Below, one piece after another: positions 8,530 to 18,400 of a stretch of DNA of 46,692 nt. This stretch comes from an uncultured archaeon (GTDB lineage Archaea > Iainarchaeota > Iainarchaeia > Iainarchaeales > JAAZKV01). The notes under the pieces were generated by a model that ran no database searches, had not been told where the DNA came from, and worked only from the letters and a program-made list of their open reading frames with translations. The first letter of the stretch is position 1, and the number at the start of each line of letters is the position of its first letter. Where the stretch lies: contig CABMEU010000022.1 of the NCBI GenBank assembly GCA_902385225.1, positions 1 to 46,692 of the forward strand, given 5' to 3'. The position numbers and the translations under genes were made by a program.

Positions 8530-9480
8530 TTAATAAACTCTCTTTATTGAATAATTTTTTACTCGCCCTGTTTTATAATAAATTCTCACCAAAATATCCG
8601 AGATTATCCCGAAGCAGAAGAAAATTATTCCCGCTATGAACATAAACGCGGCGAATAGGGGGAAAGGGGATTGGGATAAGCTGATTTTTCCATCAAGCCT
8701 TAGCCCGACTAATATAATAGTAAGTATAATTGAGAGGAAAATTGCAATAAGTCCTAGTCCGCCAAAGATATGAAGCGGTCGGAAGGAGTATTTTTGCCAG
8801 AACCATACTACTATGAGGTCAAGAAATCCTTTGTACAATCGCCCTATCGAATATTTTGTTTTACCGTGTATTCTCTTCTTGTGCGATATTTTTACCTCTC
8901 TTACATCATATCCTCTCCAGCGGAGCATTGCGGGCAGGTAGCGGTGCATTTCGCCGTATAATTCAAGTCCCGCGGCGCATTCCCTTTTCATTACTTTAAA
9001 GGGGCATCCATAATCATGCAATTGGGCACCGATAAGCAGTCTTCTAAACATCCACGCGCTTCTTGAGAAAAGGTTTTTGAAAAATCCGTCTTTTCTTTTA
9101 TATCTCCATCCAACCACCGCGTCAGCGCCTCGATTTATCTCATTTAAGAATAAGGGGAGTTCCGCAAAATCCACCTGTAAATCAGCGTCAATATAACACA
9201 CGAGCTCTTTTTTGGCGATGTCAAATCCCGCTTGCATAGCCGCTGACTGCCCAAAGTTCTTTCTAAAATCAATTACCCTCACTTTTTTGTCCTTTGATTT
9301 CACCGAAAGCATTTCTTTTAGGGAAGAATCAGTGCTCCCATCGTTGACAAAAATTATTTCATAGTCCAAATGAAGTTTTTTTAGTGTGAATACGATTTCT
9401 TTGTAAAGCGGGGCGAGGTTTTTCTCTTCATTAAAAACAGGAATAACAACTGAAACACTTTTGCCCAAACTAATCCCCAT
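8530..9480 (-). CDS. GT2 glycosyltransferase, polyprenyl-phosphate (DPM1/GtrB-like)
   Basis: A 316-aa enzyme with an N-terminal GT-A domain and two C-terminal membrane helices (about residues 230-300). Visible motifs are SVVIPVFNEEKNL, IIFVNDGSTDSSL, CYIDADLQVDFAELP (the DxD site) and GCPFKVMKRE. This two-helix form matches the GtrB/ArnC/DPM1 group, which transfers a hexose from a nucleotide sugar to polyprenyl phosphate. It could supply the lipid-linked sugar donor that the two GT-C enzymes of the cluster need (inference). It is monocistronic on the minus strand, converging with the acyltransferase. Confidence 0.87.
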   Translation of the reverse strand: MGISLGKSVSVVIPVFNEEKNLAPLYKEIVFTLKKLHLDYEIIFVNDGSTDSSLKEMLSVKSKDKKVRVIDFRKNFGQSAAMQAGFDIAKKELVCYIDADLQVDFAELPLFLNEINRGADAVVGWRYKRKDGFFKNLFSRSAWMFRRLLIGAQLHDYGCPFKVMKRECAAGLELYGEMHRYLPAMLRWRGYDVREVKISHKKRIHGKTKYSIGRLYKGFLDLIVVWFWQKYSFRPLHIFGGLGLIAIFLSIILTIILVGLRLDGKISLSQSPFPLFAAFMFIAGIIFFCFGIISDILVRIYYKTGRVKNYSIKRVY

Positions 9481-9672
9481 CTACTAAGCTATTTACTCCT
9501 TTTTAATTCTTTCAAGAGGCTGCAGGAGAGAAATGAGGATAAGAATGCCAGAAAAAACTGCCCAAATTATTAAAAAAATATACCAGTGAACTAGCAAAAA
9601 AGGCGCAATTACTTTTTTAATACCCTTTAAAAGAATTTTGGTTCAGATTTGTGCAAGTTTTAGTGCATTTTA

Positions 9673-9677
9673 GGGGG
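9673..9677 (+). promoter_or_regulatory. Shine-Dalgarno-like GGGGG deciding the start
   Basis: GGGGG ends 9 nt before the ATG at 9687 but only 3 nt before the ATG at 9681, which favours 9687. The other large surface protein also has a G-rich site before its start. Confidence 0.4.
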
Positions 9678-9686
9678 CGCATGTTG

Positions 9687-12017
9687 ATGGGGTTTAAGAA
9701 AATAGGAATAATATTAGTGCTAATTTTAGTTTGTTTTTTCGCCGGAGGGGCGTTTGCCGCTGCAACAGCTATTACAGCTAACGACATTACTACAGCAGAC
9801 GGTAACTATAAAGCCGGAGCAGTCATTGATGTTAATTTGACATTTGACAATGCAGTAACAATTTATGGGTCAACCCCATTTATTGGTTTGAATACTACTC
9901 CTGCAAGGAATGCAGTGTATTTTGATGGAAATCAAACAACAAAGCTGCTCTTTAGATATACAGTTTCAGCTGGTGACAATGTTGCTGATTTGGGTGCAAC
10001 TTCAGTGAATGCTCTTGATCTTAACGGATCAACAATAAAGAATGAGATTACAGATGCCAACATAATATTGTTGGATGTTTTGACACTAGGAAGTGCAGTT
10101 TTTATTGATACTACTGCGCCAGTAACAACAGCAAGTGGTAATACTTATCTAACTTGGACAAAAACAAACCAGACGGTAACACTTTCTTGTGCAGATGTTA
10201 CAGGTAGTGGGTGTAAGGATGTTAATTTCATGATAGATAATAATGGAACATGGATTGATGTAGTCGCAAGCTTAAATTCAATTCCACTATTGTTTTCAAC
10301 AGATTTAAATCATTCAATTCAGTATTATGCTACGGATGGTGCTGGAAACTTAGAAACTCTAAAGACAGTTTATGCAGCAGTGGATAAAACAGTTCCAACA
10401 ACTCCAGTAATTACTTCTCCAACTGTGGCAGATCCTTGGTTAGCTGGTAATCAAATAGTGACTGTAACTTCATCCGATGCAAATTCAGGGATTCGAACTA
10501 TTGAAATATTCGTAGACGGAAACCGCATTGATACAAATGCAACTTCGTCCCCGGCTTCATCTACATGGAACACAGCTACTGTGGCGGATGGAAACCACAT
10601 AATCAATGCCAGAGCCACTGATTATGCATATAATGATGCAAACTCGGCAGCATTGGTAGTTATAGTAGATAATAATGTTCCAACATATAACATGGTGGAT
10701 AGAAATAATCATTGGATGTCAGCCGACTTCAATATAACAATAAAGGATGTAAATTTTGGCTGGTCACAGATAAATGCTGCCGCTTCATATTACACAATTG
10801 ATGATGCGCAAACAGCATTCACTGGTGGAAAAGCGGTTTTAATCTCAGATTATGATTACAATCTGAATATTCCAATAACAACGGATGGTAATCACGTTGT
10901 AAATGTAAGAATGATTGATAATTCAGGAAATGTAACAGATATAAATGGAATACAGGCAAAACTCGACAAAGCGGCCCCAACAATAACCGTTGGATCATTA
11001 ACGCTTGGTGTGGGTTATGCTACAGTTCCAATTACTCTAAATGAGCCAGGCTCATGCAGATATAAGGCGGGAATTGTTGCGGATTTTGCAACATCTGCAA
11101 CATACACACAGAGTAATTACTCATGGGCAGATTTGTCTAATGATGTAAACTTAGTTGATCTGGGTGCAGGTTCATATGATTATGTATTCGCTTGCAGGGA
11201 TCAGAACGACACTGAAGCAAGCTCTAGTGTGATTCACTTCACAATCAGCGGTGCCGGCACAGGCGGGGCTTCGACGGGCGGAGGAACTAGCAGCGGTGGA
11301 AGCACAACAACCTCAAGCGAGGGCACTGTAACAGTTTCTGAATCAAGCGATTCATTTACTCCTACTGCTAGCGAGGTAACGGATGCATTAAGCGCTCTTA
11401 AGGGCGATGATGGTTTGCCGTTATACACTGCGTCAGAAGTAGCTGCGATGGCTGCAAGTAGCCAGGACTATACTTTCACAAAGACTTTGAAGGTAGAAGA
11501 AGTAACTAGCTCAAATGGAACAAAGAGTTATAACTCAACATTCTCTATCTCAGTGAAGAACAATAATTCAACTGATATGCAAAATGTATTAGTTGTTGAG
11601 ACAATACCAAAGGCTGTTGCGCAGGCAATAACCGCTTCGCAGATTGATTCTGCTTTGCAGTTTAGAATACTCGCAGCTGACCCGGTAGTTCAATTCACTG
11701 TGCCTCTAATTAAGGCGGGACAGAGCTACTCAGTTGGTTACGTTCTAAACACAACAGCAAAACCAGGAACAGCTTCGCTCTCAGCTCCAACAATCGGGGG
11801 AGAACAAGTAGTAGTTCCAGTTGTAACACCTCCTGTTACAACGCCTCCTGCTGACAAAAATCAGCCGGCGACAACACCTCCTGTTGTTGAGACACCAATA
11901 GCTGGTGCAGGAATGGACTGGACAATGCCAATCGTTGTAATAATTGTAATCATAGTAATAGTTGTGATTGCAGCTGTTTCAATGGGCAAAGGAAAGAAAG
12001 GAAAACTCTCAAAGTAA
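9687..12017 (+). CDS. Secreted Ig-like repeat surface protein with C-terminal anchor
   Basis: A 776-aa envelope protein. A Sec signal peptide (GIILVLILVCFFAGGAFAAA) is followed by beta-rich repeats with TTAPVTT, TVPTTPVI, NVPTYNM and KAAPTIT-type borders, which resemble bacterial Ig-like modules. A Gly/Ser/Thr linker around residues 530-560, a conserved-looking globular block of about 150 residues, a Pro/Thr stalk (TPPVTTPPADKNQPATTPP) and one C-terminal membrane helix with a Lys tail complete it. Many N-x-S/T sites suggest N-glycosylation. The glycan genes directly upstream and the similar protein at 15410 suggest a role as a surface coat or adhesion protein (inference). A strong terminator follows. 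Confidence 0.82.
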   Translation: MGFKKIGIILVLILVCFFAGGAFAAATAITANDITTADGNYKAGAVIDVNLTFDNAVTIYGSTPFIGLNTTPARNAVYFDGNQTTKLLFRYTVSAGDNVADLGATSVNALDLNGSTIKNEITDANIILLDVLTLGSAVFIDTTAPVTTASGNTYLTWTKTNQTVTLSCADVTGSGCKDVNFMIDNNGTWIDVVASLNSIPLLFSTDLNHSIQYYATDGAGNLETLKTVYAAVDKTVPTTPVITSPTVADPWLAGNQIVTVTSSDANSGIRTIEIFVDGNRIDTNATSSPASSTWNTATVADGNHIINARATDYAYNDANSAALVVIVDNNVPTYNMVDRNNHWMSADFNITIKDVNFGWSQINAAASYYTIDDAQTAFTGGKAVLISDYDYNLNIPITTDGNHVVNVRMIDNSGNVTDINGIQAKLDKAAPTITVGSLTLGVGYATVPITLNEPGSCRYKAGIVADFATSATYTQSNYSWADLSNDVNLVDLGAGSYDYVFACRDQNDTEASSSVIHFTISGAGTGGASTGGGTSSGGSTTTSSEGTVTVSESSDSFTPTASEVTDALSALKGDDGLPLYTASEVAAMAASSQDYTFTKTLKVEEVTSSNGTKSYNSTFSISVKNNNSTDMQNVLVVETIPKAVAQAITASQIDSALQFRILAADPVVQFTVPLIKAGQSYSVGYVLNTTAKPGTASLSAPTIGGEQVVVPVVTPPVTTPPADKNQPATTPPVVETPIAGAGMDWTMPIVVIIVIIVIVVIAAVSMGKGKKGKLSK

Positions 12018-12028
12018 ATAATTAACTT

Positions 12029-12067
12029 GAAGGACCCCGCAAGGGGTTCTTCATTTCTATTTTTTTT
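12029..12067 (+). terminator. Hairpin and T-run terminator
   Basis: A 10-bp stem (GAAGGACCCC / GGGGTTCTTC, one G-T pair) with a GCAA tetraloop at 12029-12052, followed by a T-rich run to 12067. It closes the surface-protein transcript. Confidence 0.75.
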
Positions 12068-12150
12068 ATATTTACCTTATTCCTCGCTTATTCTCTGAAC
12101 ACTTTTTGCCTCACCAAATACTTAATAAATCCCCGAAGAGTTAATCTGTC

Positions 12151-12690
12151 ATGGTTAGAGCAAGCGCAAGAAGAGCAAGTCCAAGTTCAATGGGCGGATT
12201 TGCGAGATTTAGACAAAACTTGATGGGCACCGCGAGCAAGGCGAGGAAGGCGGCTGAGGCAAACTTAAAGCTTGCGAGAATGCGGGGAATGACTCCTGAG
12301 CAGCTTGAGGAAATGCAATACCAGGAAGCGATGAAAGAAAGGAATGAGCAGGTTAGAGCGTGGGAATTTGAGCATGTGAATGCGAGAAAGACTCATGAGG
12401 CTGAATCAAGGAAAGAATTAATTGAGGCGACAGAAAAGATTCACAGCATAATTTCACTTGAATTAAATTCTTCTTTTGGGAAGATTCTCTCAGCGGAAAT
12501 AGCGAAGGCTCTTGGACATGAGGTTATTGGACAGATTAGTGCTGAACAATTAAAACACTTGCTTGTGCAGAGCCCAAGACTGAAATCAATTATAATGCGC
12601 CTTAAGGGCGGGGCAAGAATGATTGATAAGCGCGAACTTGCAGAAGCAATGGAAGAAGTAAAAGGAATTCTCCAGCAGGCGATGCAGTAA
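12151..12690 (+). CDS. Hypothetical helical protein, basic N-terminus
   Basis: A 179-aa protein that I do not recognise. It is soluble and almost entirely helical: a basic, Ser/Arg/Ala-rich N-terminus (residues 1-45), a long charged helix likely to form a coiled coil (residues 45-100), and a C-terminal section with GGARMIDKRELAEAMEEV. The ATG is 27 nt after the centre of an AT-rich TATA-like element (about 12120-12128), consistent with a leaderless mRNA. Arg/Lys content at the N-terminus could suit nucleic-acid binding, but this is only a composition-based idea. A shorter protein with a similar look is at 32417. Confidence 0.7.
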   Translation: MVRASARRASPSSMGGFARFRQNLMGTASKARKAAEANLKLARMRGMTPEQLEEMQYQEAMKERNEQVRAWEFEHVNARKTHEAESRKELIEATEKIHSIISLELNSSFGKILSAEIAKALGHEVIGQISAEQLKHLLVQSPRLKSIIMRLKGGARMIDKRELAEAMEEVKGILQQAMQ

Positions 12691-12742
12691 TTATTTACAA
12701 AACAAAATCCGCTAAACTTTTCCCAGACTACATCTTAAAGGA

Positions 12743-12750
12743 ATATTTAA
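12743..12750 (+). promoter_or_regulatory. TATA box
   Basis: ATATTTAA centred about 29 nt before the ATG at 12776; leaderless spacing. Confidence 0.5.
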
Positions 12751-12775
12751 GTAATGATATTCACTCTTCATATTT

Positions 12776-13051
12776 ATGTATTTCTCGTATGAATCAATTG
12801 TATGTTTAGCGGTAATCCTATTTGGAGTATTGGGTTTTGTTAAACCCACTCTTTTCGCGCATATCTTCAGACCGAGAGGAATGTTAAAACCCTTAAAGTC
12901 TGGAGAAAAATCAACTGATCCTCTTGGGTTCAAATCGTTTGCCAATATTTATTCAAAGGAAAAAGCAGAGCTGTTCGGCAGACTTATTGGGGTATTCTTT
13001 GTTGTAATAGGAATCATTGGATTCTTGAAATATGGGTTCCTTTTGTTTTAA
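12776..13051 (+). CDS. Small membrane protein, two helices
   Basis: A 91-aa protein with two hydrophobic helices (about residues 8-28 and 68-88) flanking a polar loop of about 40 residues rich in Lys, Ser and Gly. No family is recognised. The N-terminal helix ends with a FVKPTLFAHIFRP turn. It has its own TATA box at leaderless distance and sits between an unknown gene and the RNase P RNA gene, so no operon partner suggests a function. Confidence 0.65.
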   Translation: MYFSYESIVCLAVILFGVLGFVKPTLFAHIFRPRGMLKPLKSGEKSTDPLGFKSFANIYSKEKAELFGRLIGVFFVVIGIIGFLKYGFLLF

Positions 13052-13068
13052 TCCCCAAATCCTCCACA

Positions 13069-13076
13069 TTTATAAA
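13069..13076 (+). promoter_or_regulatory. TATA box of the RNase P RNA gene
   Basis: TTTATAAA is centred 26 nt before the predicted 5' end of the RNA at 13098. Confidence 0.6.
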
Positions 13077-13097
13077 CTCCATTTGTGGCAATATTTA

Positions 13098-13341
13098 TGG
13101 TAGTGGTTGAACTGGCTAACGGCGCCCCGCAGGGGTTGCTGAGGAAAGTCCGCTCACCTTGTCAGCAATGGCAATCCCATAAAATGTGGAAACACAGGGC
13201 TCCTGAACAGAAACGATACCCGAAAGGGATGAAACGTGCGGGAGTGGTGCAACTCGAAAGAGGCTTAGGTTAATGCTGGCCCAAGACGAGCTTTCTCGAC
13301 GCGAAAGGGGAAAACAGAAAGTGGCTTACTAATCACTGCCA
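13098..13341 (+). ncRNA. rnpB: RNase P RNA
   Basis: The catalytic RNA that trims 5' leaders from pre-tRNA. The conserved region I is clear (GAGGAAAGTCCGC at 13140-13152), region V is AAAACAGAAAGTGGCTTA at 13312-13329, and ACCCGAAAGGGATGAAACG at 13220-13238 matches the region II/III surroundings. The ends are set by the P1 helix: TGGTAGTG at 13098 pairs with CACTGCCA ending at 13341. At about 244 nt it is shorter than usual archaeal type A RNAs, so some peripheral helices must be reduced. A TATA box lies at the right distance upstream. Open reading frames crossing it are chance. Confidence 0.93.
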
Positions 13342-13420
13342 ATACAATAATTTTCTTCTTGACGAAGGACTAAAATTAACTTAAAAATACTTGCCTTTTT
13401 ACTTTTGTTAAGTGAATTAA

Positions 13421-15232
13421 ATGATTACAAGCGCGCAACTCCGCCAAAAGTACTTTGATTTTTTTAAGTCAAAGGGACACGCATTAATTCCTAGTGCTTC
13501 GCTAATTCCTGAGAATGACCCCACTGTTTTATTTACAACAGCGGGAATGCATCCTTTAGTTCCTTACTTGCTTGGAGAGGCGCATCCGCTCGGGAAGCGT
13601 TTGTGTGATGTGCAAAAATGCATCCGAACAGGAGACATTGATGATGTGGGGGATGCTTGGCACTTAAGTTTTTTTGAAATGCTTGGGAATTGGTCGCTTG
13701 GGGATTACTTCAAGAAAGAAATGGTTGCGTTTAGCTATGAATTTCTTACAGGAAAAAAATATTTGGGGATTCCATCTGAGAGGTTAAGTGTTACTTGTTT
13801 TGCAGGCGACGCGGATGCTCCAAGGGATATTGAAGCAGCCGGGGCATGGGAGAAAGCTGGCGTGCCAAAAAACAGGATTCACTTTTTGGCAAAAGCTGAT
13901 AATTGGTGGGGACCTGCCGGGCAAACCGGACCCTGCGGACCTGATACTGAAATGTTTTATCATGTAAAAGATATTCAGGAAAAGAGCACGCAGGAATTTG
14001 AGAAATATAATAAGGAAGGGACTTTTTGCGAAATTTGGAATGATGTTTTGATGCAGTACAACAAAAATGAGAAAGGAGTGTATGAAGAAGGAAAGCAAAA
14101 GAATATTGATACAGGGATGGGGGTTGAGCGAACAGTTGCGGTGCTTAACGGACTTGATAATGTTTATGAAACAGATACCTTAAAACCAATTTTTGAGAAA
14201 GTATTAGACCTTGCAGGAAAGAAAAGCGGAAAAGTTAGCGCTGAGGAACTTAGAAGTGCTCGAATAATTACTGACCATTTGCGCGCTGCTGTAATGATAC
14301 TTGGAGACAACAAAGGAATTGTTCCAAGCAATGTTGATCAGGGATATATTTTGAGAAGATTTATTAGAAGGGCAATCCGCCACGCAAGGTTAATTGGAAT
14401 TAACGGAAATTTCTGTAAAGAGGTTGCGCAAGTTACTGTAAAAGTAATGGGTCCCGTTTTTGAAGAGGTTGAAAAAAACAAAGCGCGTGTCTTTAGCGAA
14501 CTTGAGAAAGAGGAAGAGAAGTTTTCGGTTGCGCTTGAGAACGGAACAAAAGTGCTTGAGAAGAAGCTCAGTTTCTTGGACAAAGCCCCTAAAAAAGAAT
14601 TGAACGCGAAAGGTGCATTTGATTTGTTCCAGAGTTACGGCTTCCCTCTTGAGATGACTATTGAGATGTGCAAAGAAAAAGGATTTAGCGTTGATTCAAA
14701 AAGATTTGAGGAGTTGCTAAAACAGCATCAGGAGCTTTCAAGAAAGGGCGCTGAGCAGAAATTCAAGGGCGGGCTTCTTGATAATAGTGTTGAGACAACA
14801 AAGCTCCACACGGCGACTCACTTGCTTAATGAGGCGCTAAGGCAGATTGTGAGAAAAGATACTTACCAGAAAGGATGCAACATTACCGCGGAGAGATTAC
14901 GATTTGATTTTAATGCTGATGAGAAGCTTACTGAGGAACAGCTAAAGAAAGTTGAGGCGTGGGTAAATGATGCGATAAAATCCGAAGCCGAAGTAAAAAT
15001 GGATATAATGGGCGTTGAGGAAGCAAAAAAAGTTGGCGCACAAGGGGTGTTTGATTCAAAGTATGGAGAAAAGGTTAAGGTTTATACTATTTCAAAGGGG
15101 AGCAAGATTTTCTCAAAAGAAATTTGCGGCGGACCTCACGTAAAGAACACCAAAGAGCTTGGTAAGTTCAAAATACAGAAACAAGAATCTGTTGCCGCTG
15201 GAATTAGAAGAATAAAAGCTGTGCTTGAATAA
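13421..15232 (+). CDS. alaS: Alanyl-tRNA synthetase, short bacterial (Patescibacteria-like) form
   Basis: Charges tRNA-Ala. The class II core starts with TTAGMHPLVPYLLGEAHPLG and has the stretch HLSFFEMLGNWSLGDYF; the editing domain follows with HTATHLLNEAL (HxxxH zinc ligands, near residue 467) and CGGPHVKNTKELG near the end. The protein stops at 603 aa, immediately after the editing module, so the C-Ala/DHHA1 domain of typical 850-900 aa enzymes is absent. The N-terminus is of bacterial type, not the archaeal one with its extra N-terminal cysteine region. From memory this length and motif set match CPR/Patescibacteria AlaRS; transfer from such a donor is likely but untested. Monocistronic. 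Confidence 0.93.
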   Translation: MITSAQLRQKYFDFFKSKGHALIPSASLIPENDPTVLFTTAGMHPLVPYLLGEAHPLGKRLCDVQKCIRTGDIDDVGDAWHLSFFEMLGNWSLGDYFKKEMVAFSYEFLTGKKYLGIPSERLSVTCFAGDADAPRDIEAAGAWEKAGVPKNRIHFLAKADNWWGPAGQTGPCGPDTEMFYHVKDIQEKSTQEFEKYNKEGTFCEIWNDVLMQYNKNEKGVYEEGKQKNIDTGMGVERTVAVLNGLDNVYETDTLKPIFEKVLDLAGKKSGKVSAEELRSARIITDHLRAAVMILGDNKGIVPSNVDQGYILRRFIRRAIRHARLIGINGNFCKEVAQVTVKVMGPVFEEVEKNKARVFSELEKEEEKFSVALENGTKVLEKKLSFLDKAPKKELNAKGAFDLFQSYGFPLEMTIEMCKEKGFSVDSKRFEELLKQHQELSRKGAEQKFKGGLLDNSVETTKLHTATHLLNEALRQIVRKDTYQKGCNITAERLRFDFNADEKLTEEQLKKVEAWVNDAIKSEAEVKMDIMGVEEAKKVGAQGVFDSKYGEKVKVYTISKGSKIFSKEICGGPHVKNTKELGKFKIQKQESVAAGIRRIKAVLE

Positions 15233-15352
15233 TGAAAACTGTTTTTGAATAGTAAACTAAAAATAGCCGCTAAAAACATTACTTCGTCAATCCCTCAAAG
15301 GATAATCGTTAGTTGTCTAGAATTCAAAATATTGGATAAAAAACAACCCCTT

Positions 15353-15360
15353 TTTAAATA
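15353..15360 (+). promoter_or_regulatory. TATA box of the HYR surface-protein gene
   Basis: TTTAAATA about 53 nt before the ATG at 15410. This predicts an mRNA with a leader of about 25 nt, long enough for the ribosome-binding site at 15398-15407. Confidence 0.55.
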
Positions 15361-15397
15361 ACATCTCTGCAAAATTAAGTCAGTTCTTCAACTTGTT

Positions 15398-15407
15398 GGG
15401 GGTTGAT
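15398..15407 (+). promoter_or_regulatory. Ribosome-binding site
   Basis: GGGGGTTGAT resembles the consensus GGAGGTGAT and ends just upstream of the paired ATG codons at 15410 and 15413. Confidence 0.55.
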
Positions 15408-15409
15408 AT

Positions 15410-18400
15410 ATGATGGGCAATGGGTTTGGCGCAGGGCGCAAGTTCTTAGGAATAACACTAGTTTTAATATTTTTAATTTCGGTGTCGGCTGGAGCCTATG
15501 CCGTTGATACAATAACAATAAATTCAGCCACTTTAAACGGAGCCAGCAGTGTAATTGTAGCACCAAATGCTTCAATAACTGCTTCTGTTAACGCAACACT
15601 AAATGGTGGGCCTGGATTTAAATGGATGGCAACGCAGTATCAAATTGGGTCAGCAACGCCCATATGTAGGGATATAACTGATCAACACAACACCACACAT
15701 ACAGATACTTTTAGTGTGATTGCACCAGCTATAGATGGAATATCGGATTTTAAAATCACTTTATTTAAGGATAATGGTTGTGCAGTCGATAAGAGTATTG
15801 CCACTATAACTTTATCTAGCGGAATCACAGTTGATGCAACCCCTCCAGTAATTTCAGGTGCAACGGATATTGTTACAGAAGCTACGGGTCCAACAGGAGC
15901 AACAGTAACTTACTCTGTATCAGCAAATGATGCAGTTGATGGAAGTGTGGCTGTTGATTGTTCACCCGCATCCGGTTCATCATTTGGATTCGGATTAACG
16001 GCGGTTAACTGCAGCGCAACTGATGCTCACGCAAATACTGCGAACGCATCATTCAATGTAACTGTTCGGGACACAACTGCGCCAAGCGCGGCAATTACCT
16101 CAATAACTGACGGTACACACATTAATGGAACAGTAACAATTGATGCTACTGCGAGCGATAGCGCTAGCGGGGTAGCAAGAGTAGAGTTTTATCATAGTTC
16201 AATGGCTCCTGTTTATATTGGAGAGGATACAACAGAGCCTTACTCAATTGATTGGGATACAACTTCTGTAAGCGACGGCTCTCACACAATATATGTGAAA
16301 GGGATAGACAATAACCTGAATGAATCAGGGTATAGTGAAGTATCAGTGGTTGTTGATAACACTGCACCAGTATTATCAGTTCCAAGCGATATGCTTGAGG
16401 AAGCAACAAGCGCAGCAGGCGCGGCTGTTTCCTATGTTGCAACAGCAACTGATGCAATTGAAGGGGCAGTAGCAATTGATTGCTCGCCTGCGTCTGGTTC
16501 TACATTCGCACTAGGAACAATAACAGTAACTTGCGGCGCTTCTGATTCACTTGGAAACACAGCATCAACATCATTTGATGTAACTGTTGAGGATACAACT
16601 CCGCCAACAATTGATTCAATGTCAGATATTATAGATGTTGAAGCAACTTCTCCTGCTGGAGCTGAAGTAAGTTATACTTCGCCAGCTACAACTGATTTGG
16701 TTGATGGAAGCGGAACAGCAACTTGCTTGCCTGCATCAGGAAGCACATTTGTTTTAGGAGATACAACAGTAACTTGTAATGCAACGGATGCAGCCGGAAA
16801 TGGCGCAACATCAGTGGAATTCACAGTAAGTGTTGTTGATACAACAAGTCCGGTAATAACACTCAATGGAGATAATCCAATGACCGTGCAAGTTCATAAC
16901 GCATACTCCGAAGCGGACGCAAGCGTTACAGATAATTATGATACAGGATTAACTGCAGCAATAACAGGAAGTGTTGATGTTGACACTGTTGGCACATACA
17001 CAAGATATTACAATGCGGTTGATTCGCATGGAAATAGTGCAATCGAAGTAACAAGAACAGTTAATGTTGTGGATGAGGAAGCTCCAAGTACAAGCGATGA
17101 TGTGCCTGCGCTTTGGCAGACTTCTGATGTAACAGTAACACTAAATTGTACAGATAATGTAGCATGCACAAAAGTGTATTACACAACAGACGGCACTGAC
17201 CCAACAACATCATCAGATTCTGTTGATGCGGGAAGCGGCTGGCAGTTCACAGTAAGCACTGATGGACAATACACAGTAAAGTATTTCGGTGTTGATGATT
17301 CATCAAACGCTGAAGCAGTAAAAACAGCTACAAATTTATTAAGACTTGATGAGACAGTTCCAAATATTACAGCTCCAACTGATGTAATAGAAGAGGCAAC
17401 AGGACCAACTACTTCAGTTTCTCTTGGAGAGCCAATAACTTCAGATGATACATCGGGTGTATACGAAGTACACAATGATTCTCCCGGAGTATTCCCGGTT
17501 GGGTCAACAACAGTAACATGGACTGTAACAGATAATGCTGGCAATTCAAATACAGCAACACAGTCAGTAACAATTAATGATACAACACCGCCAGTAATTG
17601 ATTCCGTTGAGAATATAATTGCTGAAGCAGCAAGCTCAGCTGGCGCGGTAGTAACAATTACTGCTCCAACTGCAACTGATTTGGTTGATGGATCAATAAC
17701 GGCGACTTGTGATGAAAGCACTGGATTGTTCCCTATTGGGATTACAACAGTAACATGTAATGCAACTGATTCGCACGCAAATTCTGCGACACCAGTTTCA
17801 TTTGATGTGAATGTTGTTGACACAACAGCACCAAGCATCACTGCTCCTGCTGATGTAACAAAGGAACTCACAGGTTTCCTTACTGATGCGAGCGCAGAAC
17901 TTGGTTCGCCAATTGTATCAGATTTAGTTGATTCAAATGTAATTGTTGATAGCAACGCGCCTAGCGCTGGATTCCCAGTCGGAATAACAACTGTGCTTTG
18001 GACTGCGACTGATCATACGGGAAATTCTGCAACAGCATTCCAGAAAGTAACAATCACAAGCACTCCTGTTGATGTAAATGAAGCCGACATGAATTCATTG
18101 ATTTCAAGCGGCGCGTTTGTTTCGCAAGACGGAGGAGCATCCACTGACACAAATGCTGTTGTAGCATTAAAAGAGATAACAATAACATCGAATAATTCAT
18201 CAGTATTAATCCCAGCAGGGGTCGTAATCACAAGAAGCGACGGCAGCAATATTGACGCAACCGCATTAATCGCGGACGGAAATGTTGAGGACTTGCTTTC
18301 AAACCTTGGAAGCGGTGCTGTTCTTGACGGCGCATTAAAGTGGGGATTGCCAAATCTTGAATTAAGCTTCAGTCCGGCAATACAGCTGTCAATATTCGTT

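Noticed and set aside
13085..13273. Open reading frame over the RNase P RNA gene
   Set aside because: It lies inside a structural RNA with intact core motifs; the frame is a by-product.
15833..18060. Regularly spaced similar DNA units that might suggest a CRISPR array
   Set aside because: The units are HYR protein repeats of about 240 bp in one continuous reading frame, without constant repeats or unique spacers.
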